Assembly: GCA_003535195.1 (NCBI GenBank)
Contig: DOHN01000023.1
Span: 4,416 to 9,992 of the forward strand
Source of the DNA: Ruminiclostridium sp.
GTDB lineage: Bacteria; Bacillota; Clostridia; DSM-8532
Length of the DNA: 5,577 bases
Direction: 5' to 3'
The notes under the pieces were generated by a model, which had not been told where the DNA came from, made no database searches, and worked only from the letters and a program-made list of their open reading frames with translations. Position 1 is the first letter of the stretch. Every line of letters begins with the position of its first letter. The position numbers were made by a program, and so were the translations under genes. Positions 1 to 5,145 of this stretch are shown piece after piece.

Positions 1-31
1 AAGGCCGGTGGTCCCGGGAGGTGCACAATGA
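1..31 (+). CDS. 3' end of upstream ger operon gene (partial)
   Basis: The frame read from base 2 gives a nine-residue tail, RPVVPGGAQ, and ends in TGA at 29-31. That stop overlaps the ATG of the next gene (ATGA), which is the usual arrangement for translationally coupled genes in germinant receptor operons. The same overlap style recurs between the next two genes. From context the upstream gene is probably the A or C subunit of the receptor. A short Arg/Pro-rich tail would suit an A subunit, but ten codons are too few to identify it. The gene body lies outside the window. Confidence 0.5.
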   Translation, partial: RPVVPGGAQ

Positions 32-1200
32 AACCCCAAAATGGAAGCATATCTTCAAAAGATCTGATATTTTCAGTGTTTTGCTTTATGCAGGCTACCA
101 TACTGCGTTCCGGTTATATCATCAGTATGACCCGAAATGATTCCTGGATTATGGCCGTTACAGGCTTTATATTTTCCCTTCCAATCGTGGCTATTTACGC
201 TGCGTTGCTGCGAAAATTTCCCGGAAAGAACCTGATTGAGATCGATGAGATCATATTTGGCCCGGTTTTGGGAAAGGTTGTATCCGTTTTATATCTATTC
301 TTCTTTTTATCGCTCGCCGCGCTCAATAGCTGGGATCTTGGAATTTTCGTAGTGAACTTCATGATACCCGATACTCCAATTTCAGCGGTTATTCTTATCT
401 CCCTGATTGGATGTGTCTACTCAATCCGTAAGGGAATTGAAAACCTCATCTATTTGTCCACTTTTATATTTATCGTTGCCGTAGGATCAATGGCAATCAA
501 TACCATTCTGGTGCTTAAGGATGTGCAGCTTGAGTATTTGAAGCCGTTTTTCCGGTTGGAACCCATGAAATACATTCAGGGTACAGTTTCTGTAACGGCA
601 GTTCCAATGGCAGAGGTTTTGGCTTTCACCATGATTACCCCCATGCTGGAAAAGGATCAAAAAGCTGGAAAGCCCCTTTTGATAGGGCTGGTCCTTTCGG
701 CCGCTTCCATGGCGATCGTTATGCTGCGTGATATCATAACGCTTGGTCCTCTTGTTTCGATCGTGACGCTGCCGGAATTTGAAGCCGTACGCTATATAAG
801 CCTTGCAGAACCCCTTACCCGTATGGAGAGTATCTATGCGGTGGTGCTGATAGTTCTTTTGTTATTTAAAGTAACCATCCTGCTGTATGCGTTTGCGCTG
901 GGGTTTACTCATATGCTGAGCCGGGAAAAACAATCGCTGCCAAACCATCATATCACAAGTACGTCATCCGGAGCAGGACAGCCCTTAAGTCAAAAAAGCT
1001 ATCCTCCGCTTACGCTTGTTTCCGCAGCACTTGTGTTTTTCTATTCGCTTTTTGTTTTTGAATCGGTAATGGAAAATATGGACTGGGGTGCGACTGCAGC
1101 TCCCTTCTTTTCGCTGACTTTTGCATTTCTGCTGCCGGCTGTATCCCTGCTGGTAGCCTCCTTGCGGAAGATTGACAGAATCCGGGAGGTGAAAGTGTGA
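28..1200 (+). CDS. gerAB: GerAB-family spore germination permease (B subunit)
   Basis: Inner-membrane B subunit of a GerA-type nutrient germinant receptor. These are APC-superfamily transporter-like proteins that sense small germinants in dormant spores together with the A and C subunits. The 390 residues fit the family length, with about ten membrane segments (roughly 12-32, 40-61, 81-105, 117-133, 139-163, 188-205, 216-236, 269-296, 328-346, 358-379). Family-like stretches are VPMAEVLAFTMITPML (192-207) and RYISLAEPLTRMESIY (255-270), followed by a long hydrophobic helix. The ATG is supported by GGGAGGTG at 16-23, four bases upstream, and by overlap with the upstream stop. The stop overlaps the next start. 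A polar loop at about 299-327, rich in Ser, Gly, Gln and His, is longer than usual between the last membrane segments. The paralogue (which germinant) cannot be told, so the symbol is a family name. Confidence 0.93.
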   Translation: MKPQNGSISSKDLIFSVFCFMQATILRSGYIISMTRNDSWIMAVTGFIFSLPIVAIYAALLRKFPGKNLIEIDEIIFGPVLGKVVSVLYLFFFLSLAALNSWDLGIFVVNFMIPDTPISAVILISLIGCVYSIRKGIENLIYLSTFIFIVAVGSMAINTILVLKDVQLEYLKPFFRLEPMKYIQGTVSVTAVPMAEVLAFTMITPMLEKDQKAGKPLLIGLVLSAASMAIVMLRDIITLGPLVSIVTLPEFEAVRYISLAEPLTRMESIYAVVLIVLLLFKVTILLYAFALGFTHMLSREKQSLPNHHITSTSSGAGQPLSQKSYPPLTLVSAALVFFYSLFVFESVMENMDWGATAAPFFSLTFAFLLPAVSLLVASLRKIDRIREVKV

Positions 1201-1424
1201 AGGTACTGCTGGTAATCATAGCATTTATCGGTATCGCTGCGCTTGACGTGCCTGATATGGCCAAAAGCAAGCGATGGCGTGACCTTGCCATCTATTCGGT
1301 CATTTTTCTATTGGTTTTTGCACTTGGGGTCGCCGTTGCTATGGGCGTTAAGGTGCCAAGCCCCATCAAAGCAATTCAGGTCTTTTACCGGGATATTCTG
1401 AGGCTAAGCTTTAAGCCCTCTTGA
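1197..1424 (+). CDS. Small two-TM protein, probable germinant receptor D subunit
   Basis: A 75-residue protein starting at GTG (1197-1199). The start overlaps the permease stop (GTGA) and has a strong site, GGGAGGTGA, at 1184-1192. Two membrane segments are visible (about 3-17 and 31-51), joined by a charged loop, DMAKSKRWRDL (20-30). A KVPSPIKAI stretch (52-60) and a basic tail follow. Size, topology and position match the D proteins known from several Bacillus receptor operons: about 75 residues, two membrane helices, reported to modulate germination. Similar short proteins follow gerAB genes in clostridia. Assignment rests on size, topology and context rather than a catalytic motif. It is the last gene of the operon, and no gerAC follows. 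Confidence 0.8.
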   Translation: MKVLLVIIAFIGIAALDVPDMAKSKRWRDLAIYSVIFLLVFALGVAVAMGVKVPSPIKAIQVFYRDILRLSFKPS

Positions 1425-1430
1425 TTTTTT
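1400..1430 (+). terminator. Probable intrinsic terminator of the ger operon
   Basis: GAGG-CT-AA at 1400-1407 pairs with TT-AG-CCTC at 1411-1420, with single-base bulges at 1413 (A) and 1416 (C) and a three-base loop. TTGATTTTTT at 1421-1430 follows. The stem lies inside the last codons of the D-subunit gene, and the T tract reaches the recQ stop codon. The bulges make it a moderate candidate. On the opposite strand the same hairpin has no T run, so it is unlikely to serve recQ. Confidence 0.45.
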
Positions 1431-3315
1431 ATATGGAAGGGCCGGAGCCATATTTCGGCGTAGACTCCTTCATCCAATTATGGATTTCTTCTAAAAACGC
1501 CTGTCCGTATCGTGCAGCCTTGATCTCTCCTACGCCGGTTACTTGCAGAAATTCCGCTATGCTTCGAGGCTGCTTGATGGCCATATCCGCAAGGGCGGCA
1601 TTGGAAAAGATAATGTAGGCCGGTACGTTTTCCTCTTGCGCCAACTTGGTGCGCAATGCTTTCAGAGTGACAAACAGACCTTCGTCCGCCTGCGTCGGCA
1701 CGGCTTTGGATCCTTTTCGAGAAGAAACAGTCTTCTCGGCCCGACTTTGCTTTCGCCAGGTGTACAGAACCTTTTCCCCGTGGAAAAGCACCTGCTTTGC
1801 CTGCTCGGTCATGCGCAACACCGGGTATTCATTGCTTGTCAAAATCAGATAGCCCTCGCGTATGAGACAGTCGATATAGTCTCTGATTTGGGTGCGGTCA
1901 GTATCATGCATGATGCCATAGGTCGGCAATTTGTCAAGGCCCAGCTGAATTACCCGCTGCTCTTTGCTGCCATGCAGCATACGGGCAATTAATGTCGGGC
2001 CAAGACCGAATGTGTACTTTTTCTCTACGCGGGCAACAGAGGAGAGTATTTTTTGTGCCTCGACGGTAATGTCCTGCTGCACCATTTCTCCGATGCAGTT
2101 GCCGCAATTGCCGCAATTGGCGGCGGCGTCCTCTCCAAAGTAATTGAGGAGATAGGTGCGTAGGCAGCCGGTGGTTTTGCAGTAGGCGACCATTTGGTCC
2201 AATCGCTGTAGATCTCTTTTTCGAATAAGCTCCTGCTCATCCTCGGAGAGCGCCTCGTTTTCCTCAGCGTTATTGATGAGAAACTTTGCCGTTTGTATAT
2301 CGCCGGCAGAAAAGAGCAGCACACAACAGGCCTTTTCCCCGTCTCGTCCGGCGCGGCCTGCCTCCTGATAGTAGCTCTCGATATCTTTCGGCATATTGTA
2401 ATGCACCACAAAGCTGACATTAGATTTGTCGATCCCCATACCAAAGGCATTTGTGGCAACCATAACCCTCGATCTGTCATAGACGAAGTCCTCTTGGTTT
2501 TGTTTCCGCTCCGCATCCTCCAGCCCGGCATGATATCGCGTGGCAGCAATGCCGTTTTGCCGCAGGTTGCCGCAAATCGATTCCACCGTTTTTCGGGTGG
2601 CACAGTAGACAATGCCGCTTTGACCCGGTCTTCGGGCGAGAAAGGCTCGCAAATAAGCCTCCTTACTTTTGGGACGTATCACATCAAAATAGAGATTAGG
2701 CCGATCAAAGCCGGTGGTGATACGTAGAGGGCTTTGCAGCAAAAGGAGCTTTTCAATATCGGCTTTCACCACCTCGGTGGCGGTGGCGGTAAAAGCGCCA
2801 ACCACCGGACGCTTGGCGAGAGAACCTACAAACTCCGCGATCTTCAAATAGCTGGGGCGAAAATCCTGTCCCCACTGGGAAACACAATGGGCCTCGTCCA
2901 CTGCCAGAAGCGATATTTCCGTTTCCCCGGCAAGCCGAAGGAAGTCCGCGGTAGTCAGCCGCTCCGGTGCCACATAGATGATTTTATAGGCACCGTTTTT
3001 GGTACGGCAAAACACCTCACGGTATTGATCCGGTGTGAGGGATGAATTGATATAGGCAGAAGAAATTCCGGTCTGGGACAGCGCAGTTACCTGATCCTTC
3101 ATTAGGGAAATCAGGGGCGAAATAACCAAAGTAAGCCCCGGCAGCAGCAGTGCCGGCAGTTGATAGCAAATAGACTTGCCCGCCCCGGTGGGCATGACAC
3201 CCAGCACATCCCGACCAGACAACAGCGCGTCAATCAGCGCCTCTTGCCCCGATCGAAACTTGCTGTGGCCAAAATACTGCTTGAGCAGTGTGAATTTATC
3301 TATGGTGAACACCAT
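1429..3315 (-). CDS. recQ: ATP-dependent DNA helicase RecQ
   Basis: A 3'-to-5' superfamily 2 helicase acting in recombination, fork repair and DNA-end processing. The 628 residues are close to the roughly 610 of E. coli RecQ, and all three RecQ parts are present. The helicase core has FRSGQE (20-25), Walker A PTGAGKS (42-48), DEAH (140-143), the aromatic loop QWGQDFRPSY (147-156), TATAT (176-180), the motif V region ATNAFGMGIDK (287-297) and motif VI QEAGRAGRDG (317-326). Zinc ligands are Cys384, 401, 404 and 407 (CGNCGNC). A winged-helix region follows at about 415-515 and an HRDC domain at about 546-615. The ATG sits directly after AAGG with little spacing; the second codon, GTG, is an alternative start. 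The gene is convergent with the ger operon and has its own promoter near 3370. Confidence 0.97.
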   Translation of the reverse strand: MVFTIDKFTLLKQYFGHSKFRSGQEALIDALLSGRDVLGVMPTGAGKSICYQLPALLLPGLTLVISPLISLMKDQVTALSQTGISSAYINSSLTPDQYREVFCRTKNGAYKIIYVAPERLTTADFLRLAGETEISLLAVDEAHCVSQWGQDFRPSYLKIAEFVGSLAKRPVVGAFTATATEVVKADIEKLLLLQSPLRITTGFDRPNLYFDVIRPKSKEAYLRAFLARRPGQSGIVYCATRKTVESICGNLRQNGIAATRYHAGLEDAERKQNQEDFVYDRSRVMVATNAFGMGIDKSNVSFVVHYNMPKDIESYYQEAGRAGRDGEKACCVLLFSAGDIQTAKFLINNAEENEALSEDEQELIRKRDLQRLDQMVAYCKTTGCLRTYLLNYFGEDAAANCGNCGNCIGEMVQQDITVEAQKILSSVARVEKKYTFGLGPTLIARMLHGSKEQRVIQLGLDKLPTYGIMHDTDRTQIRDYIDCLIREGYLILTSNEYPVLRMTEQAKQVLFHGEKVLYTWRKQSRAEKTVSSRKGSKAVPTQADEGLFVTLKALRTKLAQEENVPAYIIFSNAALADMAIKQPRSIAEFLQVTGVGEIKAARYGQAFLEEIHNWMKESTPKYGSGPSI

Positions 3316-3367
3316 CCTTATCTGAAAAAAGCACTCATATCAATAAAATAATCAGTAATTCAGGGAT

Positions 3368-3376
3368 ATTATACCA
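3368..3376 (-). promoter_or_regulatory. Extended -10 promoter of recQ
   Basis: On the minus strand the sequence reads TGGTATAAT, a perfect -10 hexamer (3368-3373) preceded by the TGn extension (3374-3376). No good -35 hexamer is seen 16-17 bases upstream, which is typical of extended -10 promoters read by the housekeeping sigma factor. Transcription would start near 3361, giving a leader of about 45 bases before the recQ ATG. Confidence 0.65.
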
Positions 3377-3635
3377 AAACCAGCTAGTAATTCATAGCCG
3401 CATATTGAAATGCAGAGGGCAATCGCTAATACTGCTTCATTCGGCTTTGCTGCAAAAACCGGTTGGTTACCCCTTTAGAAAAATACTGCCGCGGAAGCGT
3501 TTTTCTCAGCTTTAAAGAAAGAAGAGCTATACTGATAAACTTCAAATTCCTCTCCTACGATATGCTCGTTAAATCCTTCGGAACAAAAAAGTGCACAATA
3601 AGTGCCATTAGAACATAACCGATTCCAATTGAACG

Positions 3636-3698
3636 CTGCTCTTCAGTGTCAGTCGAAACTTTTGCGTATGCAGCTACACGTTTTCGTTGTATCCAATA
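3636..3698 (-). pseudogene. Fragment of a large serine recombinase N-terminus
   Basis: Read on the minus strand, 3680 to 3636 encodes RVAAYAKVSTDTEEQ. This closely matches the start of TnpX/Ccr-type large serine recombinases, whose consensus is about RVAAYARVSTDSEEQ and contains the catalytic Ser in the VST motif. The codons before it (YWIQRK, from 3698) also suit the lead-in, but a TAA at 3699-3701 precedes them and no start codon is present. The catalytic Arg of the YARVS motif is Lys here. After EEQ the frame changes character (RSIGIGYVLMAL) and stops at a TAG about 24 codons on. It is therefore a non-functional scrap. Identification rests on this motif alone, but fifteen residues in register are unlikely to be chance. 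Confidence 0.6.
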
Positions 3699-3707
3699 TT
3701 ATTTTTC

Positions 3708-3736
3708 TTGCAATTAGGTATAATCTTCATTATGCT
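3708..3736 (+). promoter_or_regulatory. Candidate promoter region of fic
   Basis: Two overlapping options exist. TTGCAA (3708-3713) with TATGCT (3731-3736) gives a 17-base spacer with four of six matches in each box. Alternatively, a perfect TATAAT lies at 3719-3724 but has no recognisable -35 box or TG extension. Either would start transcription just before or within the palindrome at 3735-3764 and give a short leader to fic. Confidence 0.4.
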
Positions 3737-3764
3737 GATACATAATGGTACTATTAAGTATCGG
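3735..3764 (+). promoter_or_regulatory. Palindrome in the fic leader, possible operator
   Basis: GATAC (3737-3741) and TAAT (3743-3746) are mirrored as ATTA (3753-3756) and GTATC (3758-3762), with one A/A mismatch in each arm position and a six-base centre, GGTACT. A C/G pair at 3735 and 3764 extends it. It overlaps or directly follows the promoter candidates and ends three bases before the fic ribosome site. This is the usual position for a dimeric repressor site. An RNA hairpin affecting translation is the alternative. No regulator gene is in the window. Confidence 0.4.
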
Positions 3765-3766
3765 AT

Positions 3767-3772
3767 AGGAGA
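3767..3772 (+). promoter_or_regulatory. Ribosome binding site deciding the fic start
   Basis: AGGAGA lies seven bases before the ATG at 3780, an ideal spacing. The longer in-frame reading from TTG at 3687 or ATG at 3732 has no such site. It would also place coding sequence across the promoter candidates and the palindrome. The start at 3780 is therefore preferred. Confidence 0.8.
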
Positions 3773-3779
3773 TTGTGCT

Positions 3780-4967
3780 ATGGAGGCAGCGCTTTATGCA
3801 AAGATACTCTCCGACAAAAGTATCACAGATTTGAAAAAGCTTAAAAACAAATACCCGGACGTCGATATTCAGGAGCTCCTTGAGCTCCTGAAAAGCGGCG
3901 TTTACAAGGCTGTGCCCATACCGGATTTTGCTGGGAAGAATCTCGTGTATATGGATAATGTAGCGCAGGTGCGGATGAATTCAGTCAAGCTGCTCCTCAC
4001 ACCGCAGAACGCAAATGTTGCTTTCGGGCTCAAGGCTATGGAAGATGAAATTGTCTCAACCCTTACTATAGAGAACATAGATTTCTCACGTGACAGCGTG
4101 AGAAAAATACTGCGCGGTTACGCGCCTGCTGACGAGAGCGAACAACGCATCTACGGGTTGAAAAAAGGTCTCGACTTTATTTCCGATCCGGTAAACGAGA
4201 TCACGGAAGAAACCATATATGACCTTTATAACACAGCCATCGGGGAGTTCCTCCCGGAAGAAGACAGGCTCCGACCTGGCGCGTTTTATAGGCACGACAG
4301 TGTTTTCATTGTTGGTCAGGCTCTGGAACACACCGGTCTGCCACACGGTAAGCTGTCGGAATACATGAGTAAACTCACTGCCTTTATCAATTCTGACGAT
4401 GGAATGAACGATCTGCTCAAGGCGGCTGCAATCCATTTCTACATTGCTTATCTGCACCCGTACTTCGATGGAAACGGGCGCATGGCTCGGCTTATTCATC
4501 TATGGTATCTGAAACGGCAAGGCTATTCCTCAGCGCTGTTTACTCCATTTTCCAGTTACATTGAACGGAGCAGGAAAGGATACTACAATGCTTATTCACT
4601 GGCTGAGGAAAACGCTAAAATCAGCGGCATGATGGATGTAACCCCATTCCTTGTTTACTTCATCGAGAACGTATATAACAAGATTGGTAGCGTGCTGCCA
4701 CAGCCGGATACGACAGACGCCTTTCGCAAAGCACTGGATGAAGGGCAGATTACAGAAAAGGAAAGAGATCTTTGGAACTTTGTCCTCTCGGCCTATGGTG
4801 TTGGAGAATTTTCGACCAAGCAGCTTGAGCGTGACTTTGGAAATGCTGCCTATGCCACCATCCGGGGCTTCGTGCTGAAGTTTGAGAAGCTCGGCCTGTT
4901 GACGGCACAGAAATACAGCAACAAGGTCAAGTACTCAATCAGTTTGCATCTGCATGGCAGAGGATAA
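3780..4967 (+). CDS. fic: Fic-domain protein, probable AMP-transferase (class II)
   Basis: Fic enzymes usually transfer AMP from ATP to a hydroxyl side chain of a target protein in the cytoplasm. In this 395-residue protein the active-site motif is HPYFDGNGR (226-234), with His226 as the expected base, the acidic Asp230 and the phosphate-binding GNGR. This is the AMPylation-type version, with Tyr in place of the usual Phe. TLTIEN (94-99) fits the inhibitory (S/T)xxxE(G/N) motif, with Glu98 as the likely blocking residue. It lies before the Fic core, as in class II proteins that restrain themselves. The flap region is around RPGAFYRHDSVF (165-176). A helix-rich C-terminal part (about 325-390) looks like a winged helix. 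No separate antitoxin gene is adjacent. The target is unknown. Start chosen from AGGAGA at 3767-3772. Confidence 0.93.
   Translation: MEAALYAKILSDKSITDLKKLKNKYPDVDIQELLELLKSGVYKAVPIPDFAGKNLVYMDNVAQVRMNSVKLLLTPQNANVAFGLKAMEDEIVSTLTIENIDFSRDSVRKILRGYAPADESEQRIYGLKKGLDFISDPVNEITEETIYDLYNTAIGEFLPEEDRLRPGAFYRHDSVFIVGQALEHTGLPHGKLSEYMSKLTAFINSDDGMNDLLKAAAIHFYIAYLHPYFDGNGRMARLIHLWYLKRQGYSSALFTPFSSYIERSRKGYYNAYSLAEENAKISGMMDVTPFLVYFIENVYNKIGSVLPQPDTTDAFRKALDEGQITEKERDLWNFVLSAYGVGEFSTKQLERDFGNAAYATIRGFVLKFEKLGLLTAQKYSNKVKYSISLHLHGRG
3868..3892 (+). repeat. Perfect 11-bp inverted repeat inside fic
   Basis: TTCAGGAGCTC (3868-3878) and GAGCTCCTGAA (3882-3892) are exact complements with a three-base loop. 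They lie about 90 bases into fic, over the codons for IQELLELLK. The stem arises partly because GAGCTCCT is repeated in tandem and GAGCTC is itself a palindrome. No T run follows, so it is not a standard terminator. Confidence 0.85.
4082..4105 (+). repeat. Perfect 9-bp inverted repeat inside fic
   Basis: TTTCTCACG (4082-4090) and CGTGAGAAA (4097-4105) are exact complements around a six-base loop. They cover the codons for FSRDSVRK, just after the inhibitory motif of the Fic protein. An A-rich stretch follows on the + strand, so it is not a + strand terminator. Its role, if any, is unknown. Confidence 0.85.
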
Positions 4968-5005
4968 AATCGCAAGTGGGTTTTATAGGGGTGTAAATAA
5001 AATTT

Positions 5006-5040
5006 TAAGCGGGCCTTAAATTCTAAGACCCGCTTATTTC
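5006..5040 (+). terminator. Strong hairpin terminator after fic
   Basis: TAAGCGGG (5006-5013) pairs with CCCGCTTA (5029-5036). After one C/A mismatch, CTTA (5015-5018) pairs with TAAG (5024-5027) around a five-base loop. A short T stretch follows on the + strand (5037-5039, then CCTT). On the minus strand the hairpin is followed by TTTTATTT-like sequence, so it may also end transcription of the gene from 5114 onward. It lies 38 bases after the fic stop. Confidence 0.75.
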
Positions 5041-5061
5041 CTTGGCTTAACTGGTTATTTT

Positions 5062-5145
5062 TCATGTCATCGGCTGGAAATATTTCGCATACTCCACGTT
5101 ATGCTCATAATAGTTAGTGCCTAAATTTCGAATGTTTCTTTTCAT
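5062..5145 (-). other. Short orphan reading frame, possible gene-end relic
   Basis: An ATG at 5143-5145 opens 27 codons ending in TGA at 5062-5064. The last 19 residues, GTNYYEHNVEYAKYFQPMT, look like natural protein and fall almost entirely outside the neighbouring membrane gene. The first nine codons overlap that gene in another frame. It has no clear ribosome site. Its base composition is less AT-rich than the membrane gene. It could be the tail of a gene cut off by rearrangement, an alternative C-terminus reached by frameshift from the membrane gene, or chance. I do not recognise the sequence. Confidence 0.3.

Larger units (their letters stand above)
3316..3779. other. Long intergenic region with relics
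   Basis: No complete gene is seen in these 464 bases. They hold the recQ promoter, a serine recombinase scrap (3636-3698, - strand), and the fic promoter candidate, palindrome and ribosome site (3708-3772). Between about 3478 and 3642 one minus frame stays open for 55 codons with no usable start. It contains SEGFNEHIVGEEFEVYQ, which I do not recognise; it could be a decayed gene or chance. The rest, about 3380-3470, shows nothing I can name. Confidence 0.6.

Noticed and set aside
1543..1992. 149-codon + strand frame opposite recQ
   Set aside because: Antisense shadow of a well-supported gene, with no ribosome site and no recognisable domain.
2092..2122. Tandem GCCGCAATT units
   Set aside because: They simply encode the CGNCGNC zinc-binding motif of RecQ.
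2025..2612. 195-codon minus-strand frame within recQ
   Set aside because: It is a shifted reading of the recQ coding strand; the true frame carries all the helicase motifs.
3135..3158. CCGGCA / TGCCGG inverted repeat within recQ
   Set aside because: Short stem inside coding sequence, with no T run and no positional logic.
3478..3495. AGAAAAATACTGC also occurs inside fic at 4102-4114
   Set aside because: A single 13-base match in 5.5 kb is compatible with chance, and the flanks do not align, so it is not evidence of a duplicated fic fragment.
3687..3779. N-terminal extension of fic from TTG at 3687
   Set aside because: The extension would run through promoter boxes and a palindrome, while ATG 3780 has an ideal AGGAGA site.
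3316..3779. Search for tRNA, riboswitch or CRISPR repeats in the long gap
   Set aside because: No cloverleaf, no regularly spaced repeats and no known riboswitch core could be seen by eye.
4850..5065. 71-codon minus-strand frame opposite the end of fic
   Set aside because: It crosses the fic terminator hairpin and runs antisense to the winged-helix region; no ribosome site or domain seen.
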